This document shows positions 44,761 to 53,498 of a stretch of DNA of 64,000 nucleotides, piece by piece. The translations under genes and the position numbers were made by a program. The notes beneath the pieces were generated by a model. The model was not told where the DNA came from and ran no database searches. It saw nothing but the letters and a program-made list of their open reading frames with translations. The DNA is from Aeromicrobium sp. (GTDB lineage: Bacteria; Actinomycetota; Coriobacteriia; Anaerosomatales; Anaerosomataceae): positions 38,164-102,163 of the forward strand of contig JADIIM010000012.1 of NCBI GenBank assembly GCA_015351705.1. The letters are read 5' to 3'. The first letter of the stretch is position 1, and each line of letters begins with the position of its first letter.

Positions 44761-45048
44761 ATGAGTGAGCGCATCACGATAAGTCTACCGGCGGACCTCG
44801 TCGATGAGATCGACGGTATCGCGTCGGCCAGCGGAGCGTCGCGCTCTGCCGTCATCAGGCAGGCGTCGGCCCGGTATGTGGCCGACGTGCAACGCTCGGC
44901 GATCGATGCCAGGCGTGAGGCGGCCGTTGACGATACGCTCGCGTTTCTCGAGAAGCTACGACAGGCTCCAGTGCTCGACGAGCGTCCCGTCGTCGACATC
45001 CTGCGCGAACTGCGCGGCACACTCGAGACCGAACCGGAGCGGCCGTGA
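44761..45048 (+). CDS. Ribbon-helix-helix (CopG-type) antitoxin, VapB-like
   Basis: 95 residues. N-terminal ribbon SERITISLPADLVDEID with helix-turn-helix SGASRSAVIRQASARYV (about 20-42), the RHH DNA-binding fold; the C terminus (residues 50-95) is the likely toxin-neutralising part. ATG 44761 is chosen as it matches the predicted transcription start and begins the RHH strand; the in-frame ATG at 44737 would overlap the operator. GTGA overlap with the PIN-domain toxin gene confirms the module. Confidence 0.88.
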   Translation: MSERITISLPADLVDEIDGIASASGASRSAVIRQASARYVADVQRSAIDARREAAVDDTLAFLEKLRQAPVLDERPVVDILRELRGTLETEPERP

Positions 45049-45446
45049 GCGCGGCCCCGCTCGTGCTCGACGCGTCGGTCGGCGTCAAGTGGGTCCGCGA
45101 GGAGCCCGGGTCCGATGAGGCGCTCTCGCTGCTCGCCCAGCACGGGCGGGGAGAGGTGCGGCTGGTGGTGCCCGCGATCTTCGTCTATGAAGTGCTCGAT
45201 GTCGTGCGCCGGACCCACGGGCTCGAGTCGGCCGTGGGGCTGTGGGAGAGGCTGGGGCATGACGACCTCGTCGTCGTCGGCCCGGGCGGTGAGTTGATGT
45301 GTGAGACGCTCGCGATGGCGCAGCACCTGGGGTGTTCGGTGTTTGACGCTGCGGCACCAGCACTCGCGGTCCACCTCGGCGTCACGTTGGTGAGCGCCGA
45401 CCGGCGCGCCCACTCTCGGCACGTGGACGTACGGCTGCTCGGCTGA
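45045..45446 (+). CDS. PIN domain ribonuclease toxin, VapC-like
   Basis: 133 residues. The four acidic PIN residues are visible: Asp in LVLDASVGVKW, Glu in FVYEVLDVV, Asp in GCSVFDAAAPALA and Asp in LVSADRRAHSRH. PIN toxins cleave tRNA or rRNA when freed from the antitoxin. GTG overlaps the antitoxin stop. All catalytic residues are intact, so the toxin is probably active. Confidence 0.88.
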   Translation: MSAAPLVLDASVGVKWVREEPGSDEALSLLAQHGRGEVRLVVPAIFVYEVLDVVRRTHGLESAVGLWERLGHDDLVVVGPGGELMCETLAMAQHLGCSVFDAAAPALAVHLGVTLVSADRRAHSRHVDVRLLG

Positions 45447-45453
45447 TCGCGCG

Positions 45454-45482
45454 TTGACCCTGCCTGCATGCCGCGCTACCAT
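45454..45482 (+). promoter_or_regulatory. Promoter of the ileS T-box transcript
   Basis: TTGACC (45454-45459), exactly 17 bases, TACCAT (45477-45482). The predicted start near 45489 precedes the T-box leader. Confidence 0.65.
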
Positions 45483-45488
45483 CGCACG

Positions 45489-45787
45489 GACACGGCTGCG
45501 GCCGTGCGCGACACGATGGCGATGACGGGGACGAGTAGGACCGTACGACCCGTACCAGCGAGCGGGGACAGTGCAAGCCCGCGGGGACACGACGGTTTCT
45601 GAACATCACCCCTGAGTCTCGGCCCGAACGACCTCTTCGAGGTCAAGTAGACGCCGACGGCCAAGCCCCCGTTACCGGGCGACCGAGTGGCGCGGCCCGT
45701 ATGCGGGTGCGCAAGCTGGGTGGTACCGCGGAGACGCCGGACGGCAGGCGCGCTTCGTCCCAGATGAGGACGGGCGTGCTTTTTTTG
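45489..45787 (+). ncRNA. T-box riboswitch, isoleucine (ATC specifier)
   Basis: Leader of about 300 bases. The conserved T-box AAGCTGGGTGGTACCGCG lies at 45713-45730. An ATC triplet in GAACATCACC (45605-45607) fits the specifier loop for Ile tRNA. The Stem I region contains AGCGAGCGGGGACAGTGC-type sequences. A terminator follows: stem GCGCGCTTCGTCC (45748-45760) with GGACGGGCGTGC (45768-45779), then seven T (45780-45786). Uncharged tRNA-Ile stabilises the antiterminator and allows ileS transcription. The leader fills the 384-base gap before ileS. Confidence 0.93.
45748..45786 (+). terminator. T-box-controlled terminator
   Basis: GC-rich stem with a CAGATGA loop and a run of seven T; it overlaps the region 3' of the T-box and forms the off state before ileS. 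Confidence 0.85.
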
Positions 45788-45830
45788 TTGCACGCGCGAC
45801 GGCACAGACGAGCGTGAGAGGATACGGACG

Positions 45831-48608
45831 ATGGCCGAGAAGGTCGACTACAAGCACACGATGAACCTGCCGGTGACCGAGTTCCCGATGCGGGCGAACC
45901 TGGCCGCGCGCGAACCCGAGTGGCTGCGCTTCTGGGACGAGATCGATGTCTACGGGAAGTCGCTCGAGGCCACCCGTGACGGCGAGCCGTTCACCCTGCA
46001 CGACGGCCCGCCGTACGCCAATGGTCACATCCACATGGGCACTGCCTACAACAAGGTGCTCAAGGACCTCATCGTCAAGTACAAGTCCATGCGCGGGTTC
46101 TACTCACCCTACGTGCCGGGCTGGGACTGTCACGGGCAGCCCATCGAGCACCAGGTGGAGAAGAACCTCGGCCCCGAGAAGATGGCCGCCATCGGCCAGG
46201 CCAAGCTGCGGGAGCTCTGCCGCGACTACGCACTCAAGTTCGTGGACGTGCAGCGCGAGGAGTTCAAGCGGCTCGGCGTGCGTGGCGACTGGGACGATCC
46301 GTACCTCACCCTCGCGCATGAGTACGAGGCCGGCAACGTCGAGATATTCAAGAAGATGTACCTTGATGGCGCGATCTACAAAGGCGCCAAGCCGATCCAC
46401 TGGTGCATCCGTTGTCACACTGCGCTCGCCGAGGCGGAGATCGAGTACGGCGACGAGACCTCCAACTCGATCTACGTGGCGTTCGCCTTCACCGACGCCA
46501 CGCCGTGGGATGCCGAGGGCCCCACATCCATGCTCATCTGGACCACCACGCCCTGGACGCTTCCGGCCAACGTGGCGGTCACGCTCGCCGATGACGCCGA
46601 CTACGTGGGCGTCAAGCTCGCCGACGGCCGCGTGCTCGTGATGGCCGAGGCGCTGGTAGAGAGCGTGGCCGCGGTGGCCGGATGGGCCGAGGCCGACTAC
46701 ACGGTGCTCGGCGCGCGCGTGAAGGGATCGGCGCTCGCGGGCCTGCGCTACGCACAGCCGATCCACGACGGCGTGACCGGCGTGATCATCACCGGCGAGC
46801 ACGTGGAGCTTTCCACCGGTACCGGCGCTGTCCACACCGCGCCGGGACACGGCGCGGAGGACTACCTCGTCGGCCAGAGGTTCGATCTGCCGATGCCGAT
46901 GCCGGTCACCGATGACGGCACCTTCGACGCTGGCGGCGGTCCGTTCGCGGGCATCGGTGTCCATGACGCCAACCCCCGGATCATCGAGTGGCTCGCCGAG
47001 CGCGGCACGCTGGTGGCGGCCACGAAGATCTCGCACAGCTATCCCCACTGCTGGCGCTGCAAGCGACCGGTGATCTTCCGTGCCACCGAGCAGTGGTTCG
47101 TCTCGATGGACGGCACCGGGCTGCGCGATAACGCGATGCGCGCTATCGGGCAGGTTGAGTGGATCCCGGGCTGGAGCGTCAACCGCATGTCGGCGATGGT
47201 GGCCGACCGGCCCGACTGGTGCATCAGCCGACAGCGCGCCTGGGGCGTGCCGATACCGGTGTTCACCTGCACGAAGTGCGGCGAGACGATTGCCACCGAG
47301 ACCACCTTCGATGCGGTGATCGCGCTGTTCAAGACCGAGGGCGCCGACGCGTGGTTCACGCGCAGACCCGCCGAGTACCTGCCGTCCGACACCACGTGCG
47401 GCCGCTGCGGCGCTGGGGCGCACGATCTCAAGCCCGAAGACGACATCGTCGACGTCTGGTGGGAGTCCGGCGTGTCGCACACGAGCGTGCTCGATGCGCG
47501 CGAGAACCTCCACCGTCCGGCTGAACTTTACCTTGAGGGTTCGGACCAGCACCGGGGCTGGTTCCAGTCCGCGTTGCTCACGAGCGTGGGGGCGTACGAC
47601 GCGGCCCCCTTCGAGCGCGTACTCACCCATGGCTTCATCGTCGACGGTGACGGCCGCAAGATGTCCAAGTCGCTTGGCAACGTCATCTCGCCGCTCGACG
47701 TTATCAAGACGTCCGGCGCCGACATCATCCGCCTGTGGGTGGCCGCCTCGGACTACTCGCAGGACGTGAGCGTGTCCGACGAGATCCTCGATCGCACGAG
47801 CGAGGCGTACCGCCGTATCCGGAACACGTTCCGGTTCCTGCTCTCGAACCTCTCGGACTTCGATCCCGCCGACGAGGTCGCGTGGGAGGACATGCCCGAG
47901 CTTGACCGGTTCGCGCTCGTAGAGCTCGCCGACCTCGCCGAGCGGGTCACGAAGTCATACGACGACTGGAAGTTCCACCAGGTCTTCCACGCCGTGCACG
48001 GGTACTGCGTGACCGAGCTCTCGTCGTTCTACCTCGACGTGCTCAAGGACCGCCTCTACGCTGACGCTGCCGCGTCCCGTGAGCGCCGGAGCGCGCAGAC
48101 CGTGCTTGCCCGCGTGCTCACCACGCTTGTCCGGCTCGTCGCCCCGGTGCTGACCTTCACCGCCGAGGAGGTCTGGCAGTTCACTCCCAAGGCGCTTCGT
48201 GACGGTCACGTGAGCGTTCAGCTCGCGGGGTGGCCGGCCCCTGCGGTTCCTGTCGATGAGGCCGCCGCGCTTCGCGACGCGTACGCGGTGGTCCTTGAGG
48301 TGCGGGACGCCGCCACACGCGCTCTCGAGGAGGCGCGCAATGCCGGGACCATCGGCAAGAGCCAGGAGGCGCGGCTCGTGATCGCGGCCCCCGGCGACGT
48401 GCGCACTGTCCTGGAGGGGCGCACGAGCGGTGCGCTCGCTGAGATGTTCATCGTCTCCTCGGTCGAGCTGGCGGCCGTTGACGCAGACGCGGTCTCGGTC
48501 CGTGTCGAGGCCGCTGCGGGTGAGAAGTGCCCGCGGTGCTGGAACCTGCGGGACCTCGGCGATGACGGTCTGTGCGCGCGGTGCTCGGGGGTCGTCGCGG
48601 CGCTCTAG
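45831..48608 (+). CDS. ileS: Isoleucyl-tRNA synthetase
   Basis: 925 residues, class Ia. HIGH motif in YANGHIHMGTAYNKV near residue 60, KMSKS in GRKMSKSLGNVISP near residue 605, the CP1 editing domain with STGTGAVHTAPGHG, and WCISRQRAWGVPIP. The C-terminal zinc finger shows CPRCW and CARC, with four Cys. Bacterial (eubacterial) type by these marks, which is usually mupirocin-sensitive. Expression is controlled by the T-box. Ile-tRNA supply in the cytosol. Confidence 0.98.
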   Translation: MAEKVDYKHTMNLPVTEFPMRANLAAREPEWLRFWDEIDVYGKSLEATRDGEPFTLHDGPPYANGHIHMGTAYNKVLKDLIVKYKSMRGFYSPYVPGWDCHGQPIEHQVEKNLGPEKMAAIGQAKLRELCRDYALKFVDVQREEFKRLGVRGDWDDPYLTLAHEYEAGNVEIFKKMYLDGAIYKGAKPIHWCIRCHTALAEAEIEYGDETSNSIYVAFAFTDATPWDAEGPTSMLIWTTTPWTLPANVAVTLADDADYVGVKLADGRVLVMAEALVESVAAVAGWAEADYTVLGARVKGSALAGLRYAQPIHDGVTGVIITGEHVELSTGTGAVHTAPGHGAEDYLVGQRFDLPMPMPVTDDGTFDAGGGPFAGIGVHDANPRIIEWLAERGTLVAATKISHSYPHCWRCKRPVIFRATEQWFVSMDGTGLRDNAMRAIGQVEWIPGWSVNRMSAMVADRPDWCISRQRAWGVPIPVFTCTKCGETIATETTFDAVIALFKTEGADAWFTRRPAEYLPSDTTCGRCGAGAHDLKPEDDIVDVWWESGVSHTSVLDARENLHRPAELYLEGSDQHRGWFQSALLTSVGAYDAAPFERVLTHGFIVDGDGRKMSKSLGNVISPLDVIKTSGADIIRLWVAASDYSQDVSVSDEILDRTSEAYRRIRNTFRFLLSNLSDFDPADEVAWEDMPELDRFALVELADLAERVTKSYDDWKFHQVFHAVHGYCVTELSSFYLDVLKDRLYADAAASRERRSAQTVLARVLTTLVRLVAPVLTFTAEEVWQFTPKALRDGHVSVQLAGWPAPAVPVDEAAALRDAYAVVLEVRDAATRALEEARNAGTIGKSQEARLVIAAPGDVRTVLEGRTSGALAEMFIVSSVELAAVDADAVSVRVEAAAGEKCPRCWNLRDLGDDGLCARCSGVVAAL

Positions 48609-48643
48609 CGTGCGTGCCGGGGCCGGTACGTGACGGCTCGGTG

Positions 48644-48688
48644 TATAATGGTGACACGATGAGATCGGGCGCCCCCCATCGGGGGCGC
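48644..48688 (+). promoter_or_regulatory. -10 element and leader hairpin of the DksA-like gene
   Basis: TATAAT (48644-48649) is followed by a strong hairpin in the leader, GCGCCCCC (48669-48676) paired with GGGGGCGC (48681-48688). The hairpin has only two T after it. No clear -35. The 117-base gap after ileS is otherwise empty. Confidence 0.5.
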
Positions 48689-48725
48689 TTCGACATACAT
48701 GACCCCGCACGAGGGAGAATGCACG

Positions 48726-49091
48726 ATGAACGCGACACTGCAGGCGACACTCAAGACCGCTCTGGAGGCGGAGCGCGAGCGCCTGGTCGAGGAGATCGCC
48801 GAGTACGAGCGCGAAGGGCAGGAGACGCTCTCGGACGTCTCCGGGGAGAACAACTACCGCGATCACATGGCCGACCAGGGATCCGCGACGTTCGCACGCG
48901 AGCTCGACGCGACGCTCGAGGGCCGCGCACGTGAGAGCCTCGCTCAGGTCGAGCGGGCGCTCGAACGGATGGCCGAGGGCACGTATGGCGTGTGCAGCCG
49001 GTGTGGCGCGCCGATCGCCGAGGCGCGGCTTGAGGCGATGCCGGCCGCAGACCTGTGCATCAGCTGCAAAGAGCGCGAGGAGAGCGCCTAG
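48726..49091 (+). CDS. TraR/DksA-family zinc-finger protein
   Basis: 121 residues. N-terminal helical region with LKTALEAERERLVEEIAEYEREG (coiled coil), a short acidic-glycine piece, and a C-terminal four-Cys zinc finger: CSRC, 17 residues, CISC. Related to YocK/DksA-like proteins common in actinobacteria, which may bind RNA polymerase. ATG 48726 is selected because GAGGGAGAA precedes it; another ATG at 48699 has no ribosome site. Immediately upstream of lspA, whose GTG overlaps the stop region (TAGTG). Confidence 0.85.
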   Translation: MNATLQATLKTALEAERERLVEEIAEYEREGQETLSDVSGENNYRDHMADQGSATFARELDATLEGRARESLAQVERALERMAEGTYGVCSRCGAPIAEARLEAMPAADLCISCKEREESA

Positions 49092-49600
49092 TGACGCGCC
49101 GTCGCGCGCTCGTGTTCGCGGCGACGGCGACGACAGTCATCGCGGCCGACCAGGTCACGAAGGCGGTCGTACGCTCGACGCTTGGTCTCGGCGAGCCTGT
49201 CCCGGTCATAGACGGTCTACTGTGGTTCACCCACGTGCACAACACGGGTGCGGCCTTCGGTATGTTCAAAGACCAGCGTATCCTCCTCGTCGGAGTGGGC
49301 GTGCTCGTGCTGGCAGCCATCGGCTGGGTTCTCGTCCGCATGCGGCCGCAAAGTCCGCTTGCGCACACAGGCCTCGCGCTGATCGCCGGTGGCGCCGTCG
49401 GCAACCTCATCGATCGCGTCGTCTTCGGTGGCGTGACCGACTTCTTCGACCTCGGCTGGTTCCCGGTCTTCAACGTGGCCGACATCGCACTCGATGTGGG
49501 GGTGGCGCTGATCGTGGTGTGGCTGCTGTTCAGCCGGGACCACCACGATGAGGTAGCTGACGCCGGTGAGGGCGGGGAGGCAGGGGAGCGCGATGAGTGA
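49091..49600 (+). CDS. lspA: Lipoprotein signal peptidase LspA
   Basis: 169 residues, four helices. Catalytic Asp residues lie in GGAVGNLIDRVVFGGVTDFFD and FNVADIALD; NTGAAFG is the conserved motif near residue 62. Removes signal peptides from prolipoproteins such as those at 12544, 18814 and 36988. GTG 49091 overlaps the previous stop by one base. It overlaps rluD by 8 bases, the common lspA-rluD order. Confidence 0.97.
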   Translation: MTRRRALVFAATATTVIAADQVTKAVVRSTLGLGEPVPVIDGLLWFTHVHNTGAAFGMFKDQRILLVGVGVLVLAAIGWVLVRMRPQSPLAHTGLALIAGGAVGNLIDRVVFGGVTDFFDLGWFPVFNVADIALDVGVALIVVWLLFSRDHHDEVADAGEGGEAGERDE

Positions 49601-50588
49601 GCGCTTCTCGCACAACGTCCGTGCCGATGAGGCCGGCATGCGCCTCGACCTGCTACTCGGCCAGTTGGGCGTCCTGCCGAGTCGAACGGCTGCGCAGCGC
49701 TTGATCGCCGACGGCAGTGTGCGCGTGAACGGGGTCATCGCGACCAAACGGCACACGACCCGCTCGGGCGAGCGGATCGAGGTGTTCGTCAGCGACGACG
49801 AGGCACCGGCCTTGAAGGCCGAGCCGATACCGCTCGACATTCGTTTCGAGGACGGCCACGTGATCGTGCTCTCCAAGCCGTCGGGGCTGGTGGTGCACCC
49901 AGCGCACGGGCATGCTTCCGGAACGCTCGTCCACGCCCTTCTGGCGCACACCGACGAGCTCGGCACGCAGGCAGGCGAGGAGCGTCCGGGAATCGTGCAC
50001 CGTCTGGACAAGGACACCTCGGGACTGATGATGGTCGCCAAGGACGACGAGACACAGGTCGCGCTCTCGGAGGCGCTCAAGCTCAGGACGATCGAGCGGC
50101 GCTACATCACGCTGGTGCACGGGTACATCGCGCCGGACACCGGCATCATCGATGCCCCGCTCGCGCGCCATCCGCGCGACCGCACGCGCATGGATGTGAG
50201 CGACCATCCCGATGCGAAGCAGTCGGTCACCACGTTCCGGGTACTCGAGCGCTTCATGGCCGGGACCCACGATGATGGCTACACCCTCGTCGAGTGCAAG
50301 CTCTATACGGGGCGAACCCACCAGATCCGCGTGCACATGCGCTACATCAAGCATCCCGTCGTCGGTGATCCGCAGTACGGACGCAAGCATCCCAAGGCCG
50401 ACATGGGTCTGACCAGGCAGTTCCTGCACGCCTACCGACTTGCGTTCGACCACCCGGTCACTGGCGAGCGCATCGACCTGCTCGACCCACTGCCGCCGGA
50501 CCTCGCCGCTCTGCTTGAGAGACTCGAGCCCGAGTCCATGGGTCGCACTGAGGCGGGGGACGAGGTCGTGCGGCTCGTCATGCCCTGA
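49593..50588 (+). CDS. rluD: 23S rRNA pseudouridine synthase RluD family
   Basis: 331 residues. N-terminal S4 RNA-binding domain (about 12-70: RLDLLLGQLGVLPSRTAAQRLIADG) and the pseudouridine synthase domain with catalytic Asp in HRLDKDTSGLMMV and the GRTHQIRVHM motif. ATG 49593 preceded by GGGGAGG-type purines and CAGGGGAG. Family includes RluD/YlyB; exact site is inferred. Confidence 0.94.
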   Translation: MSERFSHNVRADEAGMRLDLLLGQLGVLPSRTAAQRLIADGSVRVNGVIATKRHTTRSGERIEVFVSDDEAPALKAEPIPLDIRFEDGHVIVLSKPSGLVVHPAHGHASGTLVHALLAHTDELGTQAGEERPGIVHRLDKDTSGLMMVAKDDETQVALSEALKLRTIERRYITLVHGYIAPDTGIIDAPLARHPRDRTRMDVSDHPDAKQSVTTFRVLERFMAGTHDDGYTLVECKLYTGRTHQIRVHMRYIKHPVVGDPQYGRKHPKADMGLTRQFLHAYRLAFDHPVTGERIDLLDPLPPDLAALLERLEPESMGRTEAGDEVVRLVMP

Positions 50589-50680
50589 CGCACCACGCGG
50601 GCGCGTCGCGTACCCGGCGCGTTTTCCAGCGCCTGACAGCGGGTATCTCATCCGGTAGGCGGATGGACCTCGGAGGCAGG

Positions 50681-51706
50681 ATGACACGTATACGCGCGTT
50701 GCGGATCGCGGCCGGCTACGCCGTGATCGCCGGTGTGTGGATCCTCGCCTCCGACACGGCGCTCGTTGTGTTCGGGGTGACGGGGCAGGACGTTGCCCGG
50801 GTGTCATTGCTCAAGGGATTCGGTTTCGTCGTTGTGACGTCGCTGGCCCTCTACCTGCTCACGGACCGGTTCGTCCGGCGGGAGCAGGAGCGCGATCGGG
50901 AGCACCGGCGTGACCTGGAACGTCAGGTCCGCGAGCGGACCGCCGAGCTCGAGCAGGTCAACGAACAGCTCCGGATCGCCACCGAGGCCAAGAGCGCGTT
51001 TCTCGCGACGATGAGCCACGAGCTCCGCACGCCGCTCAACTCGATCATCGGGTTCACCGGCCTGCTCACCGAAGGGCTCTCCGGCCCGCTCACCGACCAG
51101 CAGCGTGAGCAGCTCGGCATCGTGCGCGATGCTGGCAAACACCTGCTGACGCTGATCGACGACATCCTTGACCTCTCGAAGATCGAGGCTGGCCGGGTGG
51201 AGATCAGGCGCGCTCCGGTCACCCTCGGCGTCATCGTCGACTCGATCGACGCGATGTTCGCGCCCATCGCCGCTGCCGAGGGGATCGAGTGGCGGTCCGT
51301 GCGCGGTCCCGGTCTTCCGGCCGAGCTGGTGACGGACCGCACCCGGGTCGAGCAGGTGCTCGCCAACCTTGTGGGCAACGCGTTCAAGTACACCGACGAG
51401 GGATCGGTCTCCCTCGAGGTCACGGCTGACGGCGGGTGCGTGCGCTTCGCGGTCAAGGACACGGGCCCCGGGATCCCCGAGTCCGAACAGGAGCGCATAT
51501 TCGCCGAGTTCGTGAGGCTCGGGGAGAGTGGACCGGCCGCACCCGCCGAGGTCGAGGGCTCGGGCCTGGGCCTGGCGATCGCGGCTCGTCTCGCGCGGTT
51601 GCTGTGCGGGCACATCGAGCTCATTTCGGCTCCGGGAGAAGGTGCGACGTTCACGTTCGTTCTCCCGACCGGTGATGAGGAGTGCCCCGAACCGCTAGAA
51701 TCGTAG
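50681..51706 (+). CDS. Sensor histidine kinase, two membrane helices
   Basis: 341 residues. Two N-terminal helices enclose a short periplasmic loop (about 1-65), then a coiled coil (RRDLERQVRERTAELEQ), HisKA with ATMSHELRTPLNSIIGF (phospho-His) and HATPase with NAFKYTDEGS, DTGPGIPESEQ, EGSGLGLAIAARL. Start: ATG 50681 with GGAGG 4 bases before; ATG 50663 in frame is possible. No own response regulator directly follows, but the next gene starts with a receiver domain. Signal unknown. Confidence 0.9.
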   Translation: MTRIRALRIAAGYAVIAGVWILASDTALVVFGVTGQDVARVSLLKGFGFVVVTSLALYLLTDRFVRREQERDREHRRDLERQVRERTAELEQVNEQLRIATEAKSAFLATMSHELRTPLNSIIGFTGLLTEGLSGPLTDQQREQLGIVRDAGKHLLTLIDDILDLSKIEAGRVEIRRAPVTLGVIVDSIDAMFAPIAAAEGIEWRSVRGPGLPAELVTDRTRVEQVLANLVGNAFKYTDEGSVSLEVTADGGCVRFAVKDTGPGIPESEQERIFAEFVRLGESGPAAPAEVEGSGLGLAIAARLARLLCGHIELISAPGEGATFTFVLPTGDEECPEPLES

Positions 51707-51756
51707 CAGCAGGTGTGCGCCCGGTCCGATGCCCGGTGAGATGGCTGGAAGGCGGT

Positions 51757-53403
51757 GTGTTCGTGCGCATCCTCGTCGTCGATGACGATCCGTCGGCCCG
51801 GCAACTGGTCGAGCTGATCCTCCGGTCGGGCGGTCATCAGATCACGACCGCCACTGATGGTGTCCAGGCGCTCGAGATCGCCCGGCGCGAGCCTCCCGAG
51901 TTGGTGATCTCGGATATCCTCATGCCACACATGGACGGCTACCAGCTCTGTCGTCTGTGGAAGGACGACGAGCGGCTCTCACAGATCCCCCTCGCGTTCT
52001 ACACCGCTTCGTACGTGGATCCCGCTGACGAGCGGTTCGCGTCAGGCCTTGGCGCAGACGCGTTCTGGCGCAAGCCGATGGAGGCGGGCGAGCTGCTTGC
52101 GGCCGTTGACGCGCTCATCGGGTCGCCGGCCCAGGTGCGCCAGCCAGAGTACGAGGACGAGGCGGTGGTGCTGCAGGAGTACAACGCGCGGCTCGTGGAG
52201 AAGCTCGAGGACAAGGCGCGGAACCTGGAGATCGCCAACGCCGAGTTGCGCGAGACACAGGAGGCGCTCGCCCGGGAAGTGACGGTCAAGACGCAGCTTC
52301 TCGAAGAGCTCGCCGCTGACGTCCTCGTCCGGCAGCAGGCCGAGTCGGATCTTCGGCGGGAGCGGGACTTCACGCGTGGTGTGCTCGAGGTCGCGGACAT
52401 GTTCATCTGCATCCTGGACGCCGCACGCCGCGTCACCCTCTTCAGCACCGGCGCCGAACGCATCACCGGGATGTCGGCTGAGAGCGTTCTGGGTGCCGAT
52501 GCGATGGACGTCCTGATCCCTGAAGGGGCACGGAGCAACCTGGTCTCCGAACTCGCGTCGCCATCTCCGGGGCGCGTGCTCCGTCAGGAGCTCGACGTGC
52601 TCACCGCCGCCGGCGACGTACGCACCATCGAGTGCGCGGTCATGTGGGGTACCGACGAGGACGGGCAGCCGGCCGGCTGGAACATCTTCGGCGTGGATGT
52701 GACCGAGCGGCGCCGCCTCGAGCGGCTGCGCGAGGAGTTCGTGCAGATCGTCTCACACGAACTGAGGACGCCGCTCACCAGCATCGCCGGCTTCGCGCAA
52801 CTCCTCGGTCAGCTGACGCCGGAGCGTCTTGAGGAGCAGGCGCCGGTCATCGTCGAACGGCTCCGGGAGAACACCGACCGAATGCGCGCGCTTGTGGAGG
52901 AGTTGCTCGAGGTGAACGACATCGCCGCGAGCGGCGTCAGCCTCTCGCCGCGCGCCGTCGATCTCGGGGACACCGTCGAGCGTGCGGCGCAGTCGGTCTT
53001 CCGGGGGCATGACCATCCGCTCACGATCGAGGTCTCCCCGGACATGCCGCGGGTGGTGTGCGACGCCGAGTCCATCGGACGTGTGGTGACCAACCTCGTG
53101 GACAACGCGGTGAAGTACTCACCCGAGGGGGGCGCGATCACCGTTCGTGTCGCCACGGAAGGCGATGAGGCGATCATCGCGGTGGCCGATGAGGGCATCG
53201 GTATCTCTGAGTGTGATCGTCCGTCGATCTTCGAGCCGTTCCGCCAGGCCGACATGTCCTCCACGCGGGAGTTCGAGGGGATCGGTCTCGGTCTGTACAT
53301 CGTGCGTGAGATCGTGATGGCGCACGGTGGGCGCATCGAGGTCGTGAGCGAGCCTGGCGTCGGGAGCACGTTCACCGTACGGCTGCCGCTCGAGCACACG
53401 TAG
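51757..53403 (+). CDS. Hybrid receiver-PAS-histidine kinase
   Basis: 548 residues, no membrane helix. REC domain (about 1-120): ILVVDDDPSARQL and phospho-Asp in ISDILMPHMDG, WRKPM Lys; coiled coil (130-215); PAS (about 225-345) with GVLEVADMFICILDAARR and TGMSAESVLG; HisKA with IVSHELRTPLTSIAGF; HATPase with NLVDNAVKYS, DEGIGISE, GIGLGLYIV. It looks like a soluble relay. GTG 51757 with GGAAGG; GTG 51763 is two codons on. An overlapping earlier start in the previous gene is less likely. It probably receives phosphate from the 50681 kinase. Confidence 0.9.
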   Translation: MFVRILVVDDDPSARQLVELILRSGGHQITTATDGVQALEIARREPPELVISDILMPHMDGYQLCRLWKDDERLSQIPLAFYTASYVDPADERFASGLGADAFWRKPMEAGELLAAVDALIGSPAQVRQPEYEDEAVVLQEYNARLVEKLEDKARNLEIANAELRETQEALAREVTVKTQLLEELAADVLVRQQAESDLRRERDFTRGVLEVADMFICILDAARRVTLFSTGAERITGMSAESVLGADAMDVLIPEGARSNLVSELASPSPGRVLRQELDVLTAAGDVRTIECAVMWGTDEDGQPAGWNIFGVDVTERRRLERLREEFVQIVSHELRTPLTSIAGFAQLLGQLTPERLEEQAPVIVERLRENTDRMRALVEELLEVNDIAASGVSLSPRAVDLGDTVERAAQSVFRGHDHPLTIEVSPDMPRVVCDAESIGRVVTNLVDNAVKYSPEGGAITVRVATEGDEAIIAVADEGIGISECDRPSIFEPFRQADMSSTREFEGIGLGLYIVREIVMAHGGRIEVVSEPGVGSTFTVRLPLEHT

Positions 53404-53498
53404 GGCGCCCGGTCTCCACGAGACCTCCACATCCCGACCGCGACGCGACCGCGGCCGGGCGGTATTCTCATCGGCAGAAGCCAGCGCAAGGAGCGGAC

